Shown here piece after piece: positions 21,015 to 31,611 of a DNA stretch of 64,000 bases. The first letter of the stretch is position 1. Each line of letters starts with the position of its first letter. This DNA comes from Capsaspora owczarzaki ATCC 30864 (taxonomy: Eukaryota; Opisthokonta; Filasterea). The notes under the pieces were generated by a model. The model had not been told where the DNA came from and made no database searches. It saw only the letters and a program-made list of their open reading frames with translations. The translations under genes and the position numbers were made by a program. The DNA is taken from contig NW_011887295.1 of the NCBI RefSeq assembly GCF_000151315.2, forward strand, positions 310,001-374,000. The letters run 5' to 3'.

Positions 21015-23606
21015 ATGGCGTCTGGAGCAAAGCGGGAAGGCGATCCGCTCACTGGCAGCGCATCCGACGCATCTACCAAGCGAATCCGCATGCAAGGCGA
21101 CGACAGCAGCAACAACGAACCGACAAACGGCAGCAGCAGCAGCAGCAGTAGCAGCAGCATCATCAGTAGCTTGGGTCGGGCGGAGGCGACACCATCCGTG
21201 TACGAACTCGCGGGTCATCGCGCGCTGCAACCCAACCGTCACTCGCATCGGCAGCACCAGCAGCAGCAACAAGCAGATCAGCAGCAACAGCAGCAGCGTG
21301 TTCCGGATGGCTGGACGCCCGCGTCGTGGAAGAGCATGCCCGTCAAGCAGCAGCCGACTTACTCCGATCCCAGCCAGGTGGACACGGCGCTCGGTCGCCT
21401 GCGCTCGCTGCCCCCGCTGGTCCACTGGGGCGAGGTACACACTCACACATGCATGCAGCATTTTCGAACACGTTCCACCGTTGTCGAAGATCTCGACGGG
21501 TTGGATCATGGGCGATGATTGTGGTCACTGGGGAGCAGATTGCGGGGCGGGGCGATGAGGTCATCGACCACTCTCCAGCAACCATGCTGCTACTACTACC
21601 TCCATACTGACAGTCAGACAGTTATATTCAAGCAAATTCCAAATCATTCAAACTTGAGATGGAGCATATAAATCGTGAGCTGTGTTGCGGATGCCAATGC
21701 ATCTCACTTTTTGTCGCGACTTTGCTTTGAGGGAACAGATTGACCGACTTCGCAAGTCACTCGCTGATGCAGCGGAAGGAAACTGCTTTGTCATGCAGGG
21801 CGGAGATTGTGCAGAGCTCTTCCAGTACTGCAACCAAACGCAGATCGAAAACAAGCTCAAGATTCTGCTGCAAATGTCGCTCGTCCTGACGTGGGGTGCC
21901 AGAACGCCGATCGTGCGCATTGCTCGTATCGCTGGCCAGGTGAGGAGCAGGAAGATGCTTGATGCAGATATGGTTGGAAGGATCCAGTATTGTTTTATTT
22001 TTTTATTTTTTTTTTTTGATTCATGTGTAACGCTGCGTTCCTCTTGTCAATGACCAGTACGGCAAGCCTCGATCGAGTCCGACGGAAGTGGTGGATGGCA
22101 AAACAGTCCCTTCGTTCCGGTAACCAGCTGCAGAACAATACGCAGTGACGTTTGCTCCTTTCAAGTTGTTTTCAATTGACCGAACGAAAATGCCTAACTA
22201 CACTTGCAACACAGAGGCGACAATGTGAATGGCTTCGAGTTGAGCGAGCGTGAGGCAAACCCGGATCGACTTGTGCAGTAAGCGCACCTCACCATTGTCA
22301 TAGATGGGTGTTTCCTCCTTGCATCTAACTTGTCTCTCGCCTTTAACTCCATCCAGGGCGTACTTCCACAGTGCCGCCACTCTGAACTATGTTCGCGCCC
22401 TCGTCAGCGGTACGACATTTCTGCCACTTTCCCTGCAAACCAAACAAACAAACAAACGAAAAAAAAATCCTCACATTGTCATCTTCATCATCCTTGATTC
22501 TTTTTTTTTTTTTAAACAAACAGGTGGCTTTGCTGATTTGCGTCACCCCGACAACTGGACTCTGGAGCATGTTCGACTCGAATCGACGCGTCGCATGTAC
22601 GAGGACATGGTCGGCCGCATGCTTGATGCGCTGCACTTTACCAAGACCATCGGCGCTGCAGAATCGCACGGGCTCGAAACCGTTGATCTGTTCGTGTCGC
22701 ACGAGGGTCTGCTGCTCGACTACGAGTCCGCCCTGACCATTCCTGTCAACAACCAGTTTTACAATGTGGGCACGCATTTCCTGTGGATTGGTGACCGCAC
22801 GCGCCAACTCGACCACGGCCATGTCGAGTACTTCCGAGGCATCTCCAACCCGATTGGTGTCAAAGTCGGCCCGTCGACCCAACCCAACGAGCTTGTTGAG
22901 CTGATCCGCACCCTCAACCCATGCGAGATTCCCGGCAAGGTGTCCTTGATTACCCGCTATGGCTGCGACAAGGTATGAGTTCGGTGTTTTTTTTTTTTTT
23001 AATTATTTGTTTGGCTTGAGTGTGAAAAAAACTCACCCATCCATTTGCTTTTTGCCTGTTCTGCCCTTCTTTTAGATCCAATCGTCGCTACCAGCTCACA
23101 TTGCAGCCGTGCAAGCCGCTGGCATCAAAGTTGCCTGGATTTGCGACCCGATGCACGGCAATACCGAGTCCACTGCTTCTGGCCTGAAAACGCGCAATTT
23201 CGACAAGATTCTGAAGGTAAGTTCGAGGTTTTTGCTGGAAAACCTTTCCTCTGACCCTTTTCGCCACATTTCTGACCCTTTTCGCTACTCCGAAAATCCA
23301 AAAAAACAAAATCAACAGGAACTCAGCTTGGCGTTCGAAATTCACCAGCAACACGGACGCCAACTCAACGGCGTGCATTTCGAGCTCACTGGAGACACAG
23401 TCACCGAATGCACTGGCGGTTCCGTGAATCTGGTCGAAGAGGACTTGTCGCGCAATTATCAGAGCTTCTGTGATCCGCGTCTCAACTATGAGCAGAGCCT
23501 AGATATGGCATTCTTGATTGCCGACTTTTTCCAGCGTCGCCGCGGACCGATCAGTCGAGTCAGCAGCAGCAACGATCTGGCTGCCCTTGCCCGAGAGGCG
23601 AGCTAA
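21015..23606 (+). CDS. Class II 3-deoxy-D-arabino-heptulosonate 7-phosphate (DAHP) synthase
   Basis: Condenses phosphoenolpyruvate with erythrose-4-phosphate, the first step of the shikimate pathway to chorismate. Exons: 21015-21434, 21739-21939, 22058-22119, 22215-22277, 22357-22409, 22524-22972, 23076-23216 and 23319-23606, in phase throughout, 558 aa. Class II (plant/bacterial AroA-II) motifs: MQGGDCAELF with the metal-binding Cys, RIARIAGQYGKPRSSPTE, RGDNVNGFE, LFVSHEGLLLDYE, HFLWIGDRTRQLDHGH, GVKVGPS, WICDPMHGNT and LTGDTVTECTGG. The first 100 residues are Ser- and Gln-rich, without a clear organelle presequence. Animals lack this enzyme; fungi generally use the unrelated class I type in the AROM-feeding pathway. 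It supplies chorismate for the trp genes about 25 kb away. Confidence 0.95.
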
Positions 23607-23767
23607 GTCGCGGGCCAGTCGGTCGTCTCTTGTTGGAATTTTTGGTATTCTTTTGGTGTGCTGATGATGAATGTATGCACTTTTGTTGGTAAAAATACAG
23701 CCATATACTTTGAGTACATGGATCGATGTGTTTGTCAACAATGTTTGCAGTGTAATGCAACTGCATT

Positions 23768-26700
23768 TTAGCGATCGGCTTGGATCTGCGCTGGAAGCAC
23801 GCGAGAGATGACAAAAGGTGAATGGGTGCCCGCGATCGCCAACAGCAGCGGCATGTCTGAGATGGACAAGCTGAGCAAAAAAAAAAAAAAAAAAAATCAA
23901 AAAAATACAGAAATGAAAGGGTCAGCGGCGTGTCCAATGTCAGCTCATCGCAGGTGCAAAGTCGAACAAAGCTGTGTACCTGAGGGCAAAGGCAAGATCT
24001 TGCATGTAAATCCATGTGTCAACCTTGTCAGCGACGTAATCTGCAAGCAATCGGCTTTTGCCGTACATCTCTTGGAGTCGGTCTTCCAGGTGCATCATGC
24101 ACTGCGGAAGCAATACGGAAAAAAGTCTCAAGTCAAACAAACAAACAAACAAACAAAAAAAAACCAAACAAACACCACTTGGGAAAATCGAGCGATACAA
24201 GAGCAAAAGGCCTTTACCGTTTCTGCGGGAAGACCGAGATCCCAAAGCTCCTTGAGAGAAGACAGCAAACTCACGATAGTGTCTGCTGCAGTGACGACCG
24301 AGCGGTCGACCACGTCGCTGACAGCGACACCCATGTTCAACACTGCACTGGACGGACCCAGGACGCTCTGCTCGCTCAGAGAATGGAGGTGGCACTTCCA
24401 ATCGTTGGTGTCGGCAATCAGACAAACTGCCTCGGCGACAGGCTCATCAATCACCGAGCACTCGATGGCAAGCCGCATGTCAGCAGCGAGTTGCTTCTGA
24501 AAGTTGTTTCGCGGAACTCCGACGAGAACAAAATCAGAAACGTACGACTCGCACAGGCCAGCAAACAAGGAGCGCCCCAGGTTCCAGCGGAAGAGCGAAG
24601 CAGATAAAACAGTCGGGTCGGCCACGGCAGTTGGAACGGTCGTGGCGTGCGTGTGTTGCGGAAACGGAATTTCCTCGTACATTTCAAACAAGCCCACTCC
24701 GTCGTTCTCCACCTCGCTCTCCTTCTTTGGCACGAGTTGCGCGGCCGTGGTGCTGGGACCAGACGCCGGACCGGACGGGAGCACCGTCACGGTGGCAACA
24801 AGGTCTTCGGCGTCCATGGTCGCAAACGAGGTCCGTGGTGACGTTGTGCTGGAATCGCCTGAAACGGCGCGGTCCCGGAAGGGCGATGGCGCTGAAGGCG
24901 ATGATGGTACATGGGTCGGGGTGTGGAGGGAGCTTCGGTCTGGCGTTGTTGGCGTGGTGCGAGCCGGGGTCGCAGAGCCGATCGAGGACTGCACGGTTTT
25001 TGGCGAGCTCGACACTTGCATTTGTGCAAGCGAGAGGCGGTTTCGTGCGGCTGACGCAGCGGCAGCGGCAGCGCCGCCCGTGGATGCAGAGGACGGCTTG
25101 CGAGGGGTGCTGCCGGCGTTCATATCCACATCACTACACCGAATAAAGTAGCTGAGAATGAACAGCAGACGAGCCACAAGAGCCGTGTTGACACCCACGA
25201 CGACTGTGCGACAGACTTTGACCGGCGTGCCAATGCCGCCGTACAAGTCCATCAGCTGGGCCCACAGCGGATTGTAGGACAAGCAGCGCGACAGCATTTC
25301 GAGTAGTGTGGAGGTGCGCCGATCCAGGCCGCCGTAGCCGTGGCCCTGCGGGTCGTTGGCGGCAAGGGCGGATGCCGTGGCCGCGTAGACATGTCCGGGG
25401 GCACCAATGCTCACGTTGCAGTCACTGCCGTTGTCACTGTCGCCGCTCGCACCAAACGGATTACTGGCCGCAACGGCCGTGTTGGGCAAGATGGGTGGCG
25501 GAGCAACGGTGGGGATCCAGCCGAGGTGATTGGTCAGCACACCCGTGAGCAGCGACGAAATAAAGTACCCCGATTTCTTGGTGTCAAACTCTGAGACGCA
25601 CTGCATGAACTCCGACATGAACTGCCGGCAAAGACGGTGCCGTGTGGAGGGGAAGGTCACCATGTTGAGCCAGACGGGTTCTTGAATGCGCGGCGTCGCC
25701 AGCATGGATGTAAGAGTGTTTCTAAAGTTGTTTGTGGCCTTGATGAGTGACTGTTGCGGCTGCAGCGCGTGTGCTGGCAGCGACTCGCGCATCGCGAGCA
25801 GAGGCACAACCGTCGGAGCCACATTGGTTGGCGGAGTGGACGACCCTTGCACGGAATTGGATCGCCATGTAGCGGAGGCGTTGGAGCCCGAGCGTGGACG
25901 CACAGGAGAGGCCGGCGGGCTTCCAGACGGCGTTCCGGGTGTGGATGTTCCGCCTGGCGACGTGGGAATGAGAATCTTGGAGAGTGGCCGCGAGAGGCTC
26001 TGTTGCGGAGGTGCGGTCAAGGCCGAAAGCAGCACTTTGGCGACCGTCCGATGTAACCGCGTGACGTGCGTCTCAATGACTGCGAAATGCGCGAAAAACG
26101 CCTCCTGAATGTGGTTGGCGAGCTCTGGGCTTTCCTCAGGGAGGGTGATGATGATACAGACTGCAAAGCGAGGACGTCTACTCCGTGCTCGCGGCGCACC
26201 GCCGCCGGTTGGTGGATTGGGAAGTGGACTAGAGTAGCCTGCCGCAGACGAGTTGGAGCTAGAGGACGAGGAGGGTTGCAACATTGACGCATTGGCCGAC
26301 GGTTTGCTTGGGGAGACAAAGCCAGACGCAGGCGCACCGCTGCCTCCTCCTCCTCCGCCTCCTCCTCCTCCAATCCAAGGAGATTGTTCGTGCGATGTTG
26401 CATGGTTTGGGCTCGGGTGACTCAATAGCACCGTTGGCTCGGTCGAAGAATGCAACAAGCCTGATGGCCGAAAGTGACCGTACTCAATGCTGGTGCTTTT
26501 GCTGCGATCTTTCCGGTGGTTCATGGATGAAGAAAGCATCGATCGATGAGAAGTATGAGTGGTGTGAGAATTGTGGGAATTGTGAGTCGAGTGGGAGCCG
26601 TGGTGTTGTGTATGCGATGGGGTTGATGCTGCTGCGGCGGGCTTTTCCACTTCGACCCATGCACTCATGCGTGAATCGATCGAAGTGATGCTATCTCGCC

Positions 26701-27885
26701 GCCCAGTTCCGCCAGGGTGGGTTGCATTGTCCCCAGAGCCAGTTGGATCTCGGTCGGCGTCCTCCTCGTTCTCGTCGTCTCGCGTCGGTCACGACAATCC
26801 GTGAGGGTGCGCGAAGGACGTGTACTTTGGTATTTGCGGCCTAATAAGGCAACAGAAGAGAGAAAACAGAACGTAAAAACAAAACAAAAGAATCAGCAAA
26901 GGTTGTGCATCAGAGCAAGAGACCACTCATGCTCGCATCAGCATTTCCCTCGCACAAGATTGAACAACATACCTTGTAGGCAAGTGGTAGTGCACCAAAC
27001 AGCATCTCGGCGAGCAAAGCACCGTCTTTGGTGCGGTAGTGGACTTTTGGCGGCGGAATGACGTGCTGCTGTGCTGGCGGTAGCTGCTGCATATGCTGCA
27101 AGTGCGCCTGGTGTACTTGAATTTGCGCAGCGTGAGCTTGCTGAGCAGCGATATTGGATGAATCGTACAGTGCAACCTGCCAAAAGTTCCAAATCACACC
27201 AAAAAACACAAAAAGTGAATCCCCATGCAATGCGAGAAAACATCCGCTTTTCCTCGAGGGCACCCATGTTGACCACGAAGCCCTCGACTCTTTCCAATCC
27301 ACCAGAGGCGTGGGTGGTGGAACTGTGAGTGAATCGAGGCGAAAGTCGACATAGATTCTGCCTTCCGTTCGACCGCCCCCCTGGACTCGTCCTCAAACCG
27401 CCGATGAATTCTTTCCGACAAGCACGCGAACAGCACTGTCGAGCGAGATCGAGCGAGCACTTGTGTGTCGTGTGTCGCCGCGGCATTGATGACACATTGG
27501 CTCCTCGACGTGATCTTGTGATGGTCCAATTGCTTGGGCTTTCCATTGCAGTTGTCGATCTGCTGGTGGGGTGGATTGGGGGAGGGGGCTTTACCTTGCT
27601 GTCCATCATGTTATCTTGGAAGACGGTGACTCGGATGGCGTCTGGCGGGAGTCGCAGCGGCACCCATTCGCGGGGACTATGGATCAGCAGCAGCAGCAGC
27701 AGCAGTGAGCAGAAGAAGCATGAGTGAGAACGAAGCCTTGCTGCTACCACCGCACCGCTCACTCTCTCGAATGGATTCGAATGGATGTTGGAGCAATGAG
27801 GCATTTGTATGTACCTGATAAGCGCGCGGGCGGCGTCTTCCGTCTCGCGATTGGACTTGCGCGGCGAGAAGAGTCGCTGGAACAT
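23768..27885 (-). CDS. Folliculin-interacting protein (FNIP1/2 homologue)
   Basis: Exons (minus): 27885-27815, 27676-27595, 27176-26973, about 26840-24218, 24101-23980 and 23870-23768; about 1068 aa. Family landmarks in order: MFQRLFSPRK start, IRVTVFQDN strand, ALYDSSN, EMLFGALPLAYK, TKVHVLRAP, the longin-like FAVCIIITLPEE, PVWLNMVTFPS, YFISSLLTGVLTNHLGWIP, NPLWAQLMDLYGGIG, RTVVVG, LLFILSYFIRCS, the C-terminal DENN-type AVCLIADTNDWKCHLHS, HLEDRLQEMYGKSRLLADY and PLLLAIAGTHSPFV. FNIP partners folliculin (a RagC/D GAP) on lysosomes in mTORC1 and AMPK signalling. Oddity: the frame of TKVHVLRAP (from 26840) and that of the main exon (open from upstream of ATG 26668) differ by one base, and no convincing intron lies between, so an indel or an unrecognised splice is present. 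The 3' end is 161 bp from that of DAHP synthase. Confidence 0.9.
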
Positions 27886-28094
27886 TCACAGAGAGACACA
27901 GAGAGGACTGAGTTTGAAGTCTTGCCGATCAAGTGAGAAAGTCATGCAAGCAAGACACAACTTTTCAGACTTTTTGCTCAAACGGTGAATTTCGTTCAAT
28001 CTGATCTCAGCAAAGCAAACAAAAAGCTCAGTCTCTTCTTTTCTTTGATCTGCCCCATCCAAAAGCAAATCCGAGCACGCTCCTATCCCATCCC
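27886..28094. promoter_or_regulatory. Divergent promoter region, FNIP and the 28095 gene
   Basis: The two start codons are separated by 209 bp. The segment includes GA-rich and T-rich runs; no defined motif was recognised. Confidence 0.5.
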
Positions 28095-29234
28095 ATGGCT
28101 GGCATTGACGATCTAATGACCGATGCGCAAGATGCGTTCTTTGCGGATGACTCTGTGGCGGCAACGCGACTGTGTGCACGCGTGCTCGGCCTCAAGCGCA
28201 ACGAGGGCGACGCGTACCATCTCGCGCACCTTGCCCTGCACAGCCTGCGCCTCCACAACGCAGGTAATTTCCCCCCAGCTAGCCTTGAACCGAAGGCAGC
28301 ACGATGGATGGATTGGACGAGGGTTTGGCCAGGGCTGAAGTTCAACCGCTCAAAAGTGAACCACAAACTCACACAATTTCGAGTTTCTGAGCTTCTCAGA
28401 CTGTCAATCAAAGTGCTCATCACAATCGCAAAAACTTTGCTCACTTGTTTGCGGATGCTTTTGCCAGCAATGACGGTTGCTCAGGAATGGGGCGTGCATT
28501 GCAACGAAAGCGCCAAGCAGCTGTACGCCGAGCTGGTCTCTGCATATCTCGCTGGAAATTCTGCCGTTGTCGAGTATGCAGCTCGAGCTCTTGTTCGTCG
28601 AGAAGACGCCTCTGGTACGCTCGAGCATAACGAAGCAAATACTGCTGATTTCGTTCCACCTCTCTCTCACTGACTGTCCTGCTCCTTGTTGACAGTCATC
28701 AGCAAATCGGTGGCGATTGCACTGGCCGCAGACTTGCATCACGCAGTGGGAAGCGCTGAAACCATCCGTGGATTCAAGACAGAGGATCTTCCGAGCGACG
28801 TGTTGCATTTTATGGACCTGCTGGCTGCCTGGACCGAGTTGAGTGTCGGCAAGGCCGAAGCCGGACTGGCAGAGCTCCAATCGCTTGCGACGAGCCATCC
28901 GACCTCGGGCGTTGCGACTGCTCTCCTGGCTGTCGTGTTGTACGAGCTCGACCAACGAGCAGCAGCCCAAGAGCTGATTGCACACAACACAACAGACACC
29001 ATGTCAACCCGCGTTGCCCGCCTCATTGTCAACGCGACCACGGCCCCTTCTGGCGACGTATCCGCAGCGCACGACGATCTGGGCATGCTGAATGGAGTGC
29101 CTGATCTCTTGACGCGCCGGCTCGATCAAAGCGTGCGTGGCGATGCTCCCGACACGCACAACCTTGCAGCGCTCTTTCCTCGCGTACCACTTGCTCCGGT
29201 CTCTCGCGGACCAGCCGAAGACACTCTTCGATAG
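28095..29234 (+). CDS. Helical-repeat protein, weakly epsilon-COP/TPR-like
   Basis: Exons: 28095-28263, 28468-28614 and 28696-29234, joined in phase, 284 aa. The start ATG (CCCATGG context) opens MAGIDDLMTDAQDAFFADD. The protein is almost all alpha-helical in pattern, with repeated pairs such as AKQLYAELVSAYLAGNSAVV and TALLAVVLYELDQRAAAQEL that resemble TPR hairpins. The size and an N-terminal pattern of small paired helices recall epsilon-COP of the COPI coat, but I cannot match its conserved C-terminal half, so this is only a possibility. The C-terminus is Pro/Arg-rich. The second exon acceptor at 28467 was chosen because it is the only one that keeps the phase. Confidence 0.7.
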
Positions 29235-29401
29235 TGTGTGTTTTTATTTTTGTTTGGAAAGCTGTGCAAATCTCAGTTTCATTGCACTTTCTTGTCAGTC
29301 AGCAATATGCTCGGTATGATTGTTTATGCTCCTTGATTGTTGAGGAATCGTCTCAGTCGCGATTTTTCCTCAGACTCGAACCATTTTTTGTTGTTGTTTT
29401 C

Positions 29402-31477
29402 ATGTTGCGCACACGCGCTTATGGCGGTGCCAGCTCCAGTAGTAGTAGCAGCAGCAGTGATAGTAGCAGCAGTGATAGTAGCTCGGATGACGGGAGTGGC
29501 AGCGATGACGAAGCTGCTCAGATCGCCGACAATCCCGCGCAACCCGCCGCTCCAGCTGCGCAGGCGCTCATCTCGTCTTTGGCAGTCGATGCATCATTGA
29601 CACGCGAGGTGCTTGTGACCGATCCTGTGGTCATTCTGCCGCTGGCCGAGCTTGCGTTAGCTGTCGTCGCAGAGCATGTGGAGCGATACCGCTCGTAAGT
29701 CGACCGCTTCACACACGCAGGCGGGCAGGCCACCAGATGTCAGACCACCAAGTGTCTGCTGCATTCATTGCCATGCGCAGAGTCTGAATGCTCAGAGTTG
29801 GATTTGCCGCTTTGGCCTGCAGCAGCGAAATCTCACCCTTTGTTCATGCTCTGCTAGGCTGGCATTGCTCGGACCCGATGTCGCGAACGCGCTCGTTAAA
29901 ATACTGGTATCGCAAGGTCGATTCAATTTCCCCATGATTCGGTACGATTATTGCTTCGTTGGAAGGTTGTGATATGTTTTCTCGGTGCTGATCGGTTTGG
30001 TTTGGGTTTGGTTTGGTTTGGCCTTTGCAAGATTGTTCCTCGCGCAAAAACTGTTTCTGACAAGCTTGGATTTGGCACCATGCGCAGCCGAAATGAACGG
30101 ATACATGCTCAAGACCGTCGCGCGATTTGACACGCTGACTGTATTACGACTGGAAGGGTAAGGCGCAGGTTGTTTCAACTTTGCTGAAAGGAGATTTTCT
30201 CATTCTGAGCTTCTGTTCTGCAGATGTCGATTGTCTCAGGCTGATGCTCGACCCTTGAAAAGTCTTGCTTCAACGTTGCAGCGTCTAGAGCTGGCAAGTC
30301 GATTGTTTCGGTGGAGCTTTGACGTTTTTGTTTGTTTGCAAAAAGCCCCTCCTACAATGACCGAACTCTCGTGCCTGGTTGTTGTTTCATTGTCACCGTC
30401 ACAAGCAGGTCAACATCAAGCATGGAAATGCGCTGTTGCAAGTCGTGGGTAGTCTGGTGAACTTGCGGGCGTTGCGATTAGAGCAGCTGGCGGAATTGAC
30501 TGCCGCAGGTCTCGCTCTGCTTCCACCTCTGCAACGGGTGACCAACTTTGCGCTAGTTCAATGCCCGTCAGTGGAGTACCTGCCTGTACCGTTGCTGCAA
30601 GCGTGGAAGCCACAACTGTCGCACTTGGAATTGAGCGAATGCGACACCTTGACCGCGGACGCCCTCCGGTTTGTGACGCTGCCACGCTCGTTGTTGTCGA
30701 TGGGATTGACGTCTCAAAACGCAACTCACCGCGCTTGCACTTTGCAACCATTGATTGGTGCACAACCTAGAACGACGCTTATGGCCTGGCCGAACATTTC
30801 TGTGCTACGATTGCAAAAGATTGCTTCCCGGCTCCTACCCGCGTGCCAGTTGCTGAGCACATTGCCGCGGCTCCGTAACCTGGACATGTCAGGTTCCGAT
30901 GTCGCTCATCTGACGCAGCCCTTCTCGGCTCTGGTGCACCTGACAGGCCTGGTTCTCCCAAACGCCGACGTGCATGACGCATGGGTCCAAAGTGTTCTTC
31001 CAGGCCTGAAAAGCCTACAGCACCTGTCGCTCTCCAACACAAAGATCACGTAGGTACTTTTGAAACCAATGTGTCGTGGCCGCACGTCATTACTCACTGT
31101 CACTCCTCTCCTCCGTTCGTGAATGCTTTTTACCTTTGACGTTTGATCAAAACCGCAGTTCGACGAGTCTGCCCATCATTGCAAAACTCAATCGGCTCAA
31201 TCATCTGTCCATTTCGACTACTTCGGTTGAAGGGGACGCAGAAGAAGTGCTCGAGTGCTTTGTTGCGCACCCAAACCTCGAGTATTTGAATGTCGATCTG
31301 TGTAGCATTGTTTGGAGCAGCTCTGAGGCCATCGACCAATGGAGGCAACGCGTGCCCCACCTTGCTACGTTCTTGACAACTCGCAACGACATTGCCCCGG
31401 CCCCTGCACCGAATCCAGCGCCTGCAAGGCCTATGCGAGAAACACCACGCAATGTACGACGATCGCGTCGGCGATGA
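29402..31477 (+). CDS. Leucine-rich-repeat protein with acidic Ser-rich N-terminus
   Basis: Exons: 29402-29694, 29858-29941, 30032-30157, 30224-30293, 30409-31049 and 31159-31477, in phase, 510 aa. Residues about 10-45 are a Ser/Asp run. From about residue 98 onward, degenerate leucine-rich repeats of the long (ribonuclease-inhibitor or AMN1) type follow: FDTLTVLRLEGC, LASTLQRLELVN, LVNLRALRLEQL, QLSHLELSECDTLT, LPRLRNLDMSGS, LKSLQHLSLSNTKIT, LNRLNHLSISTTSV, HPNLEYLNVDLC. The tail is Pro/Arg-rich. Such repeats usually mediate protein binding, for example in F-box or GTPase regulators; no F-box was seen. The fourth intron appears to start with GC (CTG|GCAAGT), which keeps the phase. Confidence 0.8.
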
Positions 31478-31611
31478 TACACTTGAAGCACATTTGACGA
31501 GATTTAAATTAAACGAAATTCACACTTGAAACCGAAAAGAAAGAAAGAAAACAAACAAATAAACAAAGACAAACAAACACACAATGCAAAACACAATCCA
31601 AAATCCCGATG

